From assembly GCA_039819485.1 (NCBI GenBank), contig JBCBRY010000001.1, positions 62,001 to 126,000 of the forward strand: a stretch of 64,000 bases of DNA, given 5' to 3'. Of the stretch, positions 19,545-27,666 are shown piece after piece. A program made the translations under genes and the position numbers. How positions within the stretch are numbered: position 1 is the first letter of the stretch; each line of letters starts with the position of its first letter. The notes beneath the pieces are model-generated. The model searched no databases and was not told where the DNA came from. It worked only from the letters and a program-made list of their open reading frames with translations. The stretch is from UBA6168 sp039819485 (GTDB lineage Bacteria; Bacteroidota; Bacteroidia; Chitinophagales; Saprospiraceae).

Positions 19545-19559
19545 AGCGGTAACACCGTT
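19545..19559. promoter_or_regulatory. Possible operator AGCGGTAACACCGTT (copy 1)
   Basis: This 15-mer, an imperfect palindrome (CGGT-AAC-ACCG), occurs identically at 24008-24022. Both sites lie between an AraC gene and the SDR gene it reads into. It may be a regulator site or part of a dispersed repeat, since it abuts the solo repeat end. Confidence 0.4.
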
Positions 19560-19713
19560 CCTAATTCACCGTTAAAATTCGCCATTCCTTCTTAAATATC
19601 TGCCTTTCCGGCGGCCCCTTTTGCCCCCAACTTTGCAGTAGTTCTTTTAATCAATAATACCATCGGAAGCGGTTGGGCAGCCAACTGCCAACCGTCAATC
19701 AAAACCATTTATC

Positions 19714-20499
19714 ATGACTACTGAAAAAATATTTCAAAACCACAGTTTGAAAGGAAAAATCGCCCTTATCACCGGCGGCAGCCGCAGCCTCGGAAAAGAA
19801 ACCGCCAAACGGCTTGCTGAGCGGGGAGCCGACATTGTATTCACGTATAAAAGCAATGAAAAAGCAGCCCGGGAAACAGAAGCAGCATTGAAAGAAATGG
19901 GAGCAAGAGTGGCCGTTTTGCAAGTGGACCTGACTGGTAGCGCACAAATAGGGTCTTTTGTGGAAGCCTTCCGGGACATACTACAAAAATGGGGCAACGG
20001 GAAATTCGATATCCTTGTCAACAACGCAGGCATCATCAGCCTCAAGCCTTTCGGCCAGCTCACCGATGAAGACCTCGACCTGCAATACCAGACCAATTAC
20101 AAAAGTGTGGTGCTGCTCACCCAGGCACTCGCCGATGACTTGAACAATGGTGGCCGCATCATCAACCTTGGCTCCGGAACGACGCAGCATGTGGTGCCAC
20201 CGCTCTTTGCGTATGCTCCCATGAAATCGGCCATTGAAGGTGTCACCAAGTACCTCGCAAAAATGCTCGGCGGGCGGGGAATTACCGTCAACGTGGTGTC
20301 GCCCGGTGGCCTGGATACCGATTTCAACCAAGAGATTTTTTCCAATCCACAGGTCGTGGAATATGTGAAAAGTCAAACGGCCCTGGGCCGGGTCGGTATG
20401 GCGGAAGACGTCGGTGGCGTTATTGCTTTTCTCTGCTCTGAAGACGGCCGCTGGATGACAGGAGAGCGGATCGGTGTGTCGGGCGGGATGTCACTTTGA
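19714..20499 (+). CDS. SDR-family oxidoreductase
   Basis: 261 residues, the size of a classical short-chain dehydrogenase. It shows the nucleotide-binding TGGSRSLG, NNAGI, active-site Ser in NLGSGTT, and YAPMK (YxxxK). The C-terminal part ends with VGGVIAFLCSEDGRWMTGERIGVSGG, typical of the FabG-like subgroup that usually prefers NADPH. The acidic D after the second strand is missing (VFTYKS), consistent with NADP. The substrate is unknown. It lies downstream of and probably under control of the AraC gene. Confidence 0.93.
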   Translation: MTTEKIFQNHSLKGKIALITGGSRSLGKETAKRLAERGADIVFTYKSNEKAARETEAALKEMGARVAVLQVDLTGSAQIGSFVEAFRDILQKWGNGKFDILVNNAGIISLKPFGQLTDEDLDLQYQTNYKSVVLLTQALADDLNNGGRIINLGSGTTQHVVPPLFAYAPMKSAIEGVTKYLAKMLGGRGITVNVVSPGGLDTDFNQEIFSNPQVVEYVKSQTALGRVGMAEDVGGVIAFLCSEDGRWMTGERIGVSGGMSL

Positions 20500-20503
20500 T
20501 GCT

Positions 20504-20586
20504 GTTTCCCGCAGGGGTACGCCAAGTTTTTGCGCAAGGGGTCGCCAAGTTATTCTGACCTGATGCTGCGAAACCCTGCGGGAAAC
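20504..20586. repeat. Short inverted-repeat element between convergent genes
   Basis: GTTTCCCGCAGGG (20504-20516) and its exact complement (20574-20586) bracket 57 bases that contain two copies of a CGCCAAGTT word. It fills the gap between the SDR stop and the acetyltransferase stop. It lacks a T run, so it is either a two-way hairpin or a small mobile remnant. Confidence 0.7.
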
Positions 20587-20592
20587 CCAGTT

Positions 20593-21237
20593 CTATTCCA
20601 GATGTTCCTGCGGTGCCTCCAAAAATTCCTGTATCCGCTTAAAATACAACCCCACATGCACCCCGTCCATCAGTGCGTGGTGGCCACTCACCGACAAGGG
20701 CATTTTTATTTTCTCCCCTTCGGTGAAATATTTTCCCATCACAATTTTCGGGCAAGTGTCCTCTGTCCCAATTTTTTTTGCGTGCTCAAAACTGTGGAAC
20801 GACACCCACGGAATGATCGAAGAATGAATGATGTCGATGCGCATCGACCCCGGATTAATTGTCCTTGCTTTTTTTGCTTCCGCGATGATGGTCTTCGCAT
20901 TGTCTGCGAACGAGGGAAAATCAGGGAAATAATCCAGCACACAGTAGTTAAAGGTTTCGCCATCGTCCCTTAAGATCGGCGCGCTGCCGTCTATTTTATC
21001 GAACAAAATCACTTCCCCATCTTTCAACCTGAGCCGGAAATTTTCTATCGAATTGATGGTTTTTAAGGCCAGAAAAAAAGAAGCCTGAAAATAGGAAAGG
21101 TGGTTGGCCTTCGTGTAAGCGACGAGTTCAGTCACGTCCACATCGGCGCAAATATTGAAAAAGGGGGATTGGAACCGGGAGAATTTATCGTAGAGAATTT
21201 TCCGGTTCCAGTTGGGCAAATCAATTTTTTGCATCAT
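20593..21237 (-). CDS. Chloramphenicol acetyltransferase-family protein
   Basis: 214 residues, the length of class A CAT proteins. The family's active-site motif is present near the end, SGHHALMDGVHVG (H186/H187), as are the N-terminal W-NRK-YDKF segment and PWVSF in the middle. The fold transfers acetyl from acetyl-CoA to a hydroxyl and works as a trimer. Whether chloramphenicol is the substrate cannot be told; many such chromosomal proteins have other targets. The ATG at 21237 overlaps the TGA of the HD gene (TGATG), so the two are translationally coupled. Confidence 0.88.
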   Translation of the reverse strand: MMQKIDLPNWNRKILYDKFSRFQSPFFNICADVDVTELVAYTKANHLSYFQASFFLALKTINSIENFRLRLKDGEVILFDKIDGSAPILRDDGETFNYCVLDYFPDFPSFADNAKTIIAEAKKARTINPGSMRIDIIHSSIIPWVSFHSFEHAKKIGTEDTCPKIVMGKYFTEGEKIKMPLSVSGHHALMDGVHVGLYFKRIQEFLEAPQEHLE

Positions 21238-21860
21238 CAATTGGAAATTTTTGCTTTAAGTGTTTCTAACTGAACTCCTCCGTTCTTCATTTTCAATTCT
21301 GCGTCCTCCACGATGATTTCCTTAAACACTTTTAAGTTTTTATCGAATGCCACATGGGGATCCATGGTGTACACCAGTTCATTTTCAATGTCCAGCCAGG
21401 TGGAAAAATCAGCTTCATTGTGTTGGATCTGAACTTCCAGTTTGTCAATCGCATTGGCCACTTTCGCTTCATAACTCTTCTTGTGCTCAAACTCTTGCCA
21501 AAGGTCATAAAATTCCGGGCCAGTGGGTTCCCCCAATTGTTCGCGGATGTGTTCAATGGCCCTTTGCTCGTTCATGCTTTTTTGTTGTCGTACCTCTTCA
21601 CTATTCAATGTATGGAAAACGGGAATATCGCCTGCTTCCGCTTCCACCAGGTCATGAATAATGATCATTTTCAACAGACGGAGCATGTCGACCGGCTGAT
21701 CAAGGTAGGGTTCAAGCAACAATGCCATGAGCGACATACGCCAGGTATGCTCGGCTACACTTTCTTGCCGGCCATTGGAAAGCCAACTGTGCCGGAGTTC
21801 AAATTTTAATTTTTCTGCAAGGGAAAGAACCTCAAGGATGGTGCGAAAGGTGGTGTGCAT
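21237..21860 (-). CDS. HD-domain phosphohydrolase, YfbR/HDDC2-like
   Basis: 207 residues from the ATG at 21860 (MHTTFRTILEVLSLAEKLK). The frame is open further upstream, but that part would run over the MarR promoter and start and is rejected. Motifs of the HD_3 family are clear: SVAEHTWRMSLMA, MIIIHDLVEAEAGDIPVF and AKVANAIDKLEVQIQHN, giving the metal-binding H..HD..D set. Close relatives are 5'-deoxynucleotidases that remove phosphate from dNMPs. It is divergent from the MarR gene and coupled to the acetyltransferase. Confidence 0.9.
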   Translation of the reverse strand: MHTTFRTILEVLSLAEKLKFELRHSWLSNGRQESVAEHTWRMSLMALLLEPYLDQPVDMLRLLKMIIIHDLVEAEAGDIPVFHTLNSEEVRQQKSMNEQRAIEHIREQLGEPTGPEFYDLWQEFEHKKSYEAKVANAIDKLEVQIQHNEADFSTWLDIENELVYTMDPHVAFDKNLKVFKEIIVEDAELKMKNGGVQLETLKAKISN

Positions 21861-21944
21861 GATAAGGTTGGTTTTGATAAAAAAAAGGTAACCACACCAA
21901 GCAAAATTTAGTTTCTGAAAAATATTTTTTTCAAAAAAAACTTG

Positions 21945-21985
21945 TTGGTTAAAATAAAAAGTCCATATTTTTGTTGATATATCAA
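21945..21985 (+). promoter_or_regulatory. MarR promoter with overlapping palindromic operator
   Basis: TATTTTTG at 21966-21973 is a perfect TAnnTTTG -7 box with TTGG about 17 bases upstream. The palindrome TTGATATATCAA at 21974-21985 starts right after the box and ends 16 bases before the ATG. The same palindrome plus TAAT is found at 22568, so this is the likely autoregulatory operator. Confidence 0.75.
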
Positions 21986-22001
21986 TAATTGATTTAACAA
22001 C

Positions 22002-22442
22002 ATGAAAGATCTCATCCTTGAAGACGTCTATATTTATCTGTTGGAACGGACTATCCGACAAATAAAGAAACGATTCAACGCAAAACTAAAAGCGCTTAAC
22101 CCTGATTTGAGCATCACGTCCGATCAATGGGTCATTTTAAAACGGATCAGTGAACGGGATACTATCACGCAAAGGGATGTTGCCCAAATTACTTTCAAAG
22201 ACCCGGCATCGATCACGCGCACCATCGATTTGTTGGAAAGAAAAGGATGGATCGTGCGGGAGGCCGTCCAGGGTGACCGCCGCGCTTATCAGTTGACCAT
22301 GACCAAAGCGGGCTGGAAATTGGTAGAAATCATTACTCCTTTGGCGCAAGAAGTACGGGAAGAGGGGTTAGCGGGTATACCCAAAAAGGATTTTGCTGTT
22401 TTAAAAAAAACGCTGAACAAGATGTATGAAAATGTAAGTTGA
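22002..22442 (+). CDS. MarR-family transcriptional regulator
   Basis: 146 residues with the family's dimer helices at both ends and a winged helix in the middle: ITSDQWVILKRISERDTITQ, DVAQITFKDPASITRTIDLLERKGWIVRE and the wing GDRRAYQLTMTKAG. MarR proteins bind palindromes as dimers and usually release DNA when a small aromatic or oxidant binds. The palindrome TTGATATATCAA stands at its own promoter and before the next gene, which is therefore its probable target. Confidence 0.93.
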   Translation: MKDLILEDVYIYLLERTIRQIKKRFNAKLKALNPDLSITSDQWVILKRISERDTITQRDVAQITFKDPASITRTIDLLERKGWIVREAVQGDRRAYQLTMTKAGWKLVEIITPLAQEVREEGLAGIPKKDFAVLKKTLNKMYENVS

Positions 22443-22567
22443 GGAACAAACGGCTAATCTCCCGAATTTTTGAAACAGTATGAATCGACTGAATTCAGAA
22501 GCTAAAATTTCGATTTCAATTGTTCAGCTCCGCTAACTCGGAAAAATTCATTTTTTTGACCTTAAAA

Positions 22568-22579
22568 TTGATATATCAA
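22568..22579. promoter_or_regulatory. Second MarR-type palindrome
   Basis: TTGATATATCAA followed by TAAT, identical over 16 bases to the site at 21974. It lies 54 bases before the ATG of the NTF2-like gene. Confidence 0.7.
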
Positions 22580-22632
22580 TAATATAACTATCAAATAAAT
22601 CATTAATTTTTTCAAATAAATCATTCATTACC

Positions 22633-23067
22633 ATGAAATTACGCACCATGATTGTTATTGCTTCCATGCTCGCCTGCTTTGCCGGCACCGCCCAGGACCA
22701 ACTCGACCTGGCCAACATTGAAACCGTCGTCCAAAATTTTGCCCGCTTCGGCGACCAACAAAATGCGGATGGTCTTGATGGAATATTGCACCCTGAATAC
22801 AGGGCGGTCGTGAACCGGCTTTTCGGCAGCCCGGAAGCCAGTTTGATGAACAAAGCCACTTACCTGCAATTGGTCCGTGACAAAAAAATCGGCGGCGATG
22901 AGAGGCAGGTCTTTTTACTCTCCGTTGATGTCGTAAACAACAACGCCAGTGTCAAAGCCATTTTTGAAGGTAAACAACTGCGTTTCACCACTTTTATTTC
23001 GCTGATCAAGTCGGAGGAAGGAAAATGGCTGGTGGTGGGCGACATGCCGGATATAGAAGAAGTGTAA
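22633..23067 (+). CDS. Secreted NTF2/lumazine-binding-like protein
   Basis: 144 residues. The signal peptide (1-20, ending FAGTAQ) is followed by an NTF2-like fold of the Lumazine_bd_2/DUF4440 kind: IETVVQNFARFGDQQNADGLDGILHPEYRAVV, then MNKATYLQLV, VDVVNNNASVKAIF and ISLIKSEEGKWLVVGDM. The protein would act in the periplasm, probably binding a small ligand. No catalytic residues can be picked out. The MarR-type palindrome upstream puts it in the MarR regulon. Confidence 0.85.
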   Translation: MKLRTMIVIASMLACFAGTAQDQLDLANIETVVQNFARFGDQQNADGLDGILHPEYRAVVNRLFGSPEASLMNKATYLQLVRDKKIGGDERQVFLLSVDVVNNNASVKAIFEGKQLRFTTFISLIKSEEGKWLVVGDMPDIEEV

Positions 23068-23084
23068 GGATAGGAGAAAATGAG

Positions 23085-23132
23085 GAATGAAGAACATTGG
23101 AGTATTCTTCATTCTTCATTCTTCATTCTTCA
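23085..23132. repeat. TTCATTC-type hairpin, second site
   Basis: GAATGAAGAA (23085-23094) pairs with TTCTTCATTC (23105-23114), which is followed by two more CTTCATT words. It separates two convergent genes and probably stops transcription from both sides. Confidence 0.7.
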
Positions 23133-23963
23133 TTAAAAAACCGCCCCTTCTGATACTTCCCGCCAGGCTTCCAAATCATTTTTCACCGATTCCAGTTTTG
23201 CGGAAATGGTACCGATGGCCACTTTCCCCAGGATCAACCGCAGTGGTGGGTTTGCGCTTTCGCAAACTTGGATGATGGCCTGTGCCGCCTTGGCCGGGTC
23301 ACCTTCCTGCTTGCCGTCCACAGCTTTTATCTTTTGGCGGAACACACCGGCCGTTTGGTCATAATCGCTAATCCGTTTTTCGGCTTCTTTAAATGCCGAT
23401 CCGGCAAAACCGGTGCGGAACGGGCCTGGCTCGACGATGGTCGTTTTAATGCCCAAAGGCCCCAGTTCGATGGCCATCGCTTCACTGGCTCCCTCCAGTG
23501 CAAATTTGCTGGCATTGTACACGCCGAAACCAGGAAAGGCCTTGATGCCACCGTGAGAAGAGATCTGAAAAATATGCCCATTTTTTTGCTGCCGCAAAAT
23601 GGGCAGGGCGGCATTGGTCACCTGGAGGGTACCGAAAAAATTGGCATCGAAGACGGCACGAACCTCGGCATCGCTGGCTTCCTCCATCGCACCGGAGAAG
23701 CCATAACCTGCATTGTTGACGAGTACGTCCAGGCGGTCAAATTTATTCTTAACCGTTTCAAACACGGCATTGATCTGCTCCGGGTGGGTGATGTCCAATT
23801 GCAGGGCCAATGCTTTGTCTGCATATTTTTCATTGAATGCTTTTACTTGCTCAGGCCGGCGGAAAGTACCGATGACAAAATCGCCTTTCCCGATAACGGC
23901 TTCGGCCAATGCTTTTCCCAGACCGCTGGAGATGCCTGTGATGAACCAGATTTTATTATCCAT
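23133..23963 (-). CDS. SDR-family oxidoreductase
   Basis: 276 residues, classical SDR. Visible motifs are TGISSGLG (cofactor loop), NNAGYGF, active-site Ser in ISSHGG, YNASK (YxxxK) and the post-active-site VEPGPFRTGF. The GTFRRPEQ segment after the second strand has basic residues, favouring NADPH. It belongs to the subgroup often annotated as SDR/oxidoreductase next to AraC regulators. It is the downstream partner of the AraC gene at 24971-24087, 123 bases away on the same strand. The substrate is unknown. Confidence 0.93.
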   Translation of the reverse strand: MDNKIWFITGISSGLGKALAEAVIGKGDFVIGTFRRPEQVKAFNEKYADKALALQLDITHPEQINAVFETVKNKFDRLDVLVNNAGYGFSGAMEEASDAEVRAVFDANFFGTLQVTNAALPILRQQKNGHIFQISSHGGIKAFPGFGVYNASKFALEGASEAMAIELGPLGIKTTIVEPGPFRTGFAGSAFKEAEKRISDYDQTAGVFRQKIKAVDGKQEGDPAKAAQAIIQVCESANPPLRLILGKVAIGTISAKLESVKNDLEAWREVSEGAVF

Positions 23964-24007
23964 TTTCTTGATTGATTTTTAGCCCGGTAAACGGTATTGC
24001 CACTACG

Positions 24008-24022
24008 AGCGGTAACACCGTT
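24008..24022. promoter_or_regulatory. Possible operator AGCGGTAACACCGTT (copy 2)
   Basis: Identical to 19545-19559 and placed 45 bases upstream of the SDR start. Its orientation relative to the genes is reversed compared with copy 1, which a palindromic operator would allow. Confidence 0.4.
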
Positions 24023-24086
24023 GAGCTTTGGTTTAAATGATGGGGCAAAGTTGCAGGACAAACGATTCATCCTGCTATGACCATTC

Positions 24087-24971
24087 CTACAAGTTTCGGT
24101 ATTTTTCGGACATGGCTTTCCGAAAGGCAGATGGAGAAGATTTGGTTTCAGCTTTAAATATTTTAGCAAAATAAGACACATCATAAAAACCCAGATCGGC
24201 TGCAATTTCCGAGACGGGGGCATCGGAGAACGTGAGCATTCGTTTGGCTTCGAGTACACTGCGCGCCCGGAGCAGTTCGCTGGTGGTTTTGCCGGTCACT
24301 TCTTTGGAAACCAGGTTTAAATGGTGCTGGGTGATATTTAATTGTCGGGCATAATCACTGGCAGTCCAGTTTTTCATGAAGTTTTCGTCCGCCAGTTTTT
24401 TTAATTTTTTATAAATAACAATGTATTTTTTCGGAGCTGTATTTTTATTTCTTTTATCAATACAGCGCTGAATTTGTGCCAATAAAATATGCAGATAGGA
24501 GCGGCCGATATTTTCTGCATAATCTTTTCTGTAACGCTCAGCATACAATAAATCAAGGGTGTTCAGTATTTCCGTAAATTCTTTTTTAGTGGGTTTTAAA
24601 AATGGGTTGGCATAAAAATTATCCAAAAAGGTGGTTTCAAACAACTGGGTATCATGCTGATTGTTGAACGAAAAAAAATTTTCCGTAAAAAAAACACTCC
24701 CTCCTGTCAATGGCTGCCAATCTTCAAAATGGTGCAACTGTCCGGGCGAAATAAAAAACAGGGAACCATTGACATTTTTATACTCCTGATAATCCACTAC
24801 CTGCGCTCCCCCACCTTTTTCAATCCAGGTGATTTCATAAAAAGTATGCTTGTGCAGGGTCTCAACATCGGGATCCTCCATTTCTCCAAAACGGGTAATT
24901 TCGAATTCTGTCGGATTATCCGGCTGGTTGATGAAATGGCCAATGGAATAAAACGGAAATATTTTTTTCAT
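24087..24971 (-). CDS. AraC-family transcriptional regulator
   Basis: 294 residues. The N-terminal part is a cupin-type sensing domain (LHKHTFYEITWIEKGGGAQVVDY, LFFISPGQLHHFEDW). The C-terminal AraC domain has both helix-turn-helix motifs (TASDYARQLNITQHHLNLVSK and VSEIAADLGFYDVSYFAKIFK, then SPSAFRKAMS). It reads toward the SDR gene downstream. The arrangement repeats that at 18613-20499, though the two AraC proteins are of different subgroups by sequence. Confidence 0.93.
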   Translation of the reverse strand: MKKIFPFYSIGHFINQPDNPTEFEITRFGEMEDPDVETLHKHTFYEITWIEKGGGAQVVDYQEYKNVNGSLFFISPGQLHHFEDWQPLTGGSVFFTENFFSFNNQHDTQLFETTFLDNFYANPFLKPTKKEFTEILNTLDLLYAERYRKDYAENIGRSYLHILLAQIQRCIDKRNKNTAPKKYIVIYKKLKKLADENFMKNWTASDYARQLNITQHHLNLVSKEVTGKTTSELLRARSVLEAKRMLTFSDAPVSEIAADLGFYDVSYFAKIFKAETKSSPSAFRKAMSEKYRNL

Positions 24972-25298
24972 GGAATAAAGGTCGGTATTTTTTGGACAAA
25001 CAGGTCAGTGCAAAAGATTGGCTCAAATCACTTGGGCCTATCTTCTTGCCAACAAAACCTATATCAATAAAAATCAAAAAAGCGCGTTTCATCCCACAGG
25101 AAACCATTTCATCCCTGCTCTCGAAAACACCGGACTGTTCATCACTTTAATCATCCCGTTCAAATCAAATCCAGTCCTGCCCGGGGTTTACCCCTGCAAT
25201 TTTGTGACGAGTTATAAATTAATTGATAGAGGGTAGAAGGCAGAGGGATAATACTGTTTTGCCCCCACCATCTACTATCTGCCATTAAAAAAAATACC
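24972..25298. other. Intergenic region, nothing recognised
   Basis: Divergent promoter space of 327 bases between the AraC and SRPBCC genes. Short frames here show no family features and I saw no clear promoter box or hairpin. Confidence 0.6.
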
Positions 25299-25733
25299 AT
25301 GAAAAAATCCAGTTTGACTGTCCGCCATTCGGTGGACGTACCGGCCCACAAAATGTGGGAAACCATCAGTGCCATTGGAGGTGTCGATGTTTGGTTTTCC
25401 TCCCTCATCAAATCCTGTGAAGTGATTGGAGAAGGAGTAGGAGCCACCCGCATTTGCAGAACAGAGGCGGGGCCCATCAACGAACGAATCGAAGCCATTG
25501 ACCACGATAACCGAATTTTCCGATATTCCATTTCAGAGCAAAACCTGCTACCTGTCGATAATTTTCTCGGCACCATGAAAGTGGAGGAAGAAGGAGCAGG
25601 TTCGGCGGTCGTCTGGACGGCTGAATTTACAGTAGCAGCGGCGGCAGAGGCAGAAGTCCATACCAACATCCACCAACTGTACGTGACCGGAGTGGAAGGT
25701 ATTGCCAATTTGCACCGGTTGCAAGCCGCTTAA
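25299..25733 (+). CDS. SRPBCC (polyketide cyclase/START-like) protein
   Basis: 144 residues. The fold's opening strand and helix are plain (KKSSLTVRHSVDVPAHKMWETISAIGGVDVWFSSL), followed by GVGATRICRTEAGPINERIEAIDHDNRIFRYSI and the long closing helix. This matches the polyketide_cyc2 group of SRPBCC proteins, which bind hydrophobic ligands in a deep cavity. No function can be assigned. A terminator follows 19 bases after the stop. Confidence 0.88.
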   Translation: MKKSSLTVRHSVDVPAHKMWETISAIGGVDVWFSSLIKSCEVIGEGVGATRICRTEAGPINERIEAIDHDNRIFRYSISEQNLLPVDNFLGTMKVEEEGAGSAVVWTAEFTVAAAAEAEVHTNIHQLYVTGVEGIANLHRLQAA

Positions 25734-25751
25734 TTTTTATTCGTTGAGAAG

Positions 25752-25786
25752 AAAGGCCGCTTCAGTGATGGAGGGGCCTTTTTTTA
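25752..25786 (+). terminator. Rho-independent terminator
   Basis: AAAGGCC and GGCCTTT form a 7-bp stem around a 16-nt loop, followed by a T run. It ends the SRPBCC transcript and separates it from the aldo/keto reductase. Confidence 0.75.
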
Positions 25787-25874
25787 TTTCAAATATATTG
25801 TCTCCAACGGCCCCTTCTCGATTGGCAATCCGGGTTACTTTCTACTTGCTTTCTCTATATTTACTGCCGGTAAA

Positions 25875-25882
25875 TATGTTTG
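25875..25882 (+). promoter_or_regulatory. Probable -7 promoter box
   Basis: TATGTTTG is a full match to TAnnTTTG and ends 38 bases before the ATG at 25921. A weaker TATATTTA stands about 20 bases further upstream. Confidence 0.5.
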
Positions 25883-25920
25883 TACGTACTGTGCCAACAA
25901 ATTTTAAGAAACAAACTAAA

Positions 25921-26871
25921 ATGAGAATCAACATCGGTCTTGGAACAGCAGCCATTGGGCGGCCTCAGTACATCAATATCAGGCAGGAAAAGGGAGCGCC
26001 ATTTTCATTGGAATCCTTTCGGGCACAGGGCAAGACCGTTCTGGACGAGGCCTACCATCGGGGCATCCGCTACTTTGACACGGCCCCGGGCTATGGCCTG
26101 GCAGAGGATTTACTGATCGAATGGGTAGCTGAAAAAAACGACCCGCACATCGAAGTGGCGACAAAATGGGGCTATACCTACACGGCCAACTTTGATCCAA
26201 ATGCGAAGCTCCACGAAGTCAAAGAGCACAGCCTGTCCAAACTCAACGAGCAATGGGCCACTTCCAAAAGCCTGTTGCCGTGGCTGACCACCTATCAGGT
26301 TCATTCTGCTACTTTCGAAACGGGTGTTTTAGAAAATGAAGCGGTCCTCCATCGCCTGGCAGAGTTAAAAAGCCTGCACCATTTGCACATCGGCATCACC
26401 ACCAGCGGTGCCAACCAGACGGATGTCCTGCAAAGAGCCCTGGCCGTAGAAATAAATGGCGTCGTCCTTTTCGATGTTTTCCAGGTTACCTACAACATGC
26501 TCGACCAAAGTCTTGCCGCCATCGCTCCGCAAATGACCGGGCAAAACAAGCGGCTTATCATCAAAGAGGCCCTCGCCAATGGCAGGGTTTTTCCAAACAG
26601 AAACTACCCGCATTATGGCGACTTGTACCAAACCCTGAAACAGCTTGCCGAAAAATACGGAGTGGGCATGGATGCAATTGCACTGCGCTTCTGCCTGGAC
26701 ACCATCGGGCCATACCAGGTGCTCAGCGGCGCAGCGAATCCACAGCATATTTTGGAAAATTCAAAGGTGAATCAATTTGTCTTGGAAAAAGTGGATTTGG
26801 AAAAGCTAAAATCGTTCGGGACACCCGCTGAAAACTATTGGGCAGAACGGAAAAAACTGGGGTGGAATTAA
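25921..26871 (+). CDS. Aldo/keto reductase
   Basis: 316 residues from the ATG at 25921 (MRINIGLGTAAIGRP). The frame extends back to 25702, but that part overlaps the previous gene, the terminator and the promoter box. The catalytic tetrad of the family is visible: Asp and Tyr in YFDTAPGYG, Lys in ATKWGY, His in TYQVHS. The C-terminal GMDAIALRFCLDTIGPYQVLSGAANPQHI is the cofactor-contact region. It reduces a carbonyl with NADPH; the substrate is unknown, but the D-threo-aldose 1-dehydrogenase/pyridoxal reductase-like branch is possible. Confidence 0.92.
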   Translation: MRINIGLGTAAIGRPQYINIRQEKGAPFSLESFRAQGKTVLDEAYHRGIRYFDTAPGYGLAEDLLIEWVAEKNDPHIEVATKWGYTYTANFDPNAKLHEVKEHSLSKLNEQWATSKSLLPWLTTYQVHSATFETGVLENEAVLHRLAELKSLHHLHIGITTSGANQTDVLQRALAVEINGVVLFDVFQVTYNMLDQSLAAIAPQMTGQNKRLIIKEALANGRVFPNRNYPHYGDLYQTLKQLAEKYGVGMDAIALRFCLDTIGPYQVLSGAANPQHILENSKVNQFVLEKVDLEKLKSFGTPAENYWAERKKLGWN

Positions 26872-27120
26872 ACAACTTCCACTCAATCCTCCCATCCCGT
26901 TTACATTTTCTTGCACTGGCCCCATACCGGCCGGTCGGCCAATTGTACAACATGGCAGAAGTGCCGATACGGGCAATATTTCTCACGACGGATACAAGTT
27001 TGAACCTCTAATTTATTTTATCGAAAAAAGTGACATAATTTTTTTTGGGATGCCGTGTAACCATTTCCCCACTGGTGCGACTATCAGAAAAAATACAAAC
27101 GTTTACTGTACCTTTCAGGA

Positions 27121-27666
27121 ATGGACCAGCAAAAACAGACTGCTTTCATGACAGCCTACCAGCCTTGCCACGATGCCTTTATTCGGTATTGTTCGGCACT
27201 GGCCTATGGCAAAATGGACACCGAAGACCTGGTGCAAGACGTGCTGTTGTCGGCTTATACCCACTTTGATAAAATCAAGAAAAAAGACCAGCTACTGCAC
27301 TACCTGGTCAGGGCTGCCCGCAACCGATCGGTCAGTTTCTTGCGCCGGAAAAAATTCAAAGCGGAATGGTTGGAGCGCCATGATGACCATCTCAGAAGTC
27401 AAGGGATCTCACCGGAGACATTGTTGGACATCCAGTTGTTGCAACGGATGTTGGACAAACTGCCCAAAAAGCAAAAGCACGCCATCCTGCTTTTTGAAAT
27501 CAGTGGATTTAGTATGAGGGAAATTGCCGCCATCCAGCACAGCACCGAAGGCGCTGTTAAAACCCGGATCAGCCGGGGCAGGAAACGCCTCCGCCACCTG
27601 ATGAGCGACACGGCGGCTTCCCAGCCGGTCACCCACATTTTACGAACCGTTAAAACCATTTTGTAA
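27121..27666 (+). CDS. ECF RNA polymerase sigma factor
   Basis: 181 residues with region 2 (MDTEDLVQDVLLSAYTHFDKI, HYLVRAARNRSVSFLRRKK) and region 4 (FSMREIAAIQHSTEGAVKTRISRGRKRLR). TACCTTTC, a near -7 box, ends only a few bases before the ATG. The stop codon TAA overlaps the ATG of the next gene (TAATG), so sigma and the downstream membrane protein are made together. That layout is common for a sigma factor and its membrane regulator. Confidence 0.94.
   Translation: MDQQKQTAFMTAYQPCHDAFIRYCSALAYGKMDTEDLVQDVLLSAYTHFDKIKKKDQLLHYLVRAARNRSVSFLRRKKFKAEWLERHDDHLRSQGISPETLLDIQLLQRMLDKLPKKQKHAILLFEISGFSMREIAAIQHSTEGAVKTRISRGRKRLRHLMSDTAASQPVTHILRTVKTIL

Noticed and set aside
21861..22061. Upstream extension of the HD nucleotidase to 22061
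   Set aside because: The extra 67 residues have no HD-family features and cross the MarR promoter, operator and start codon.
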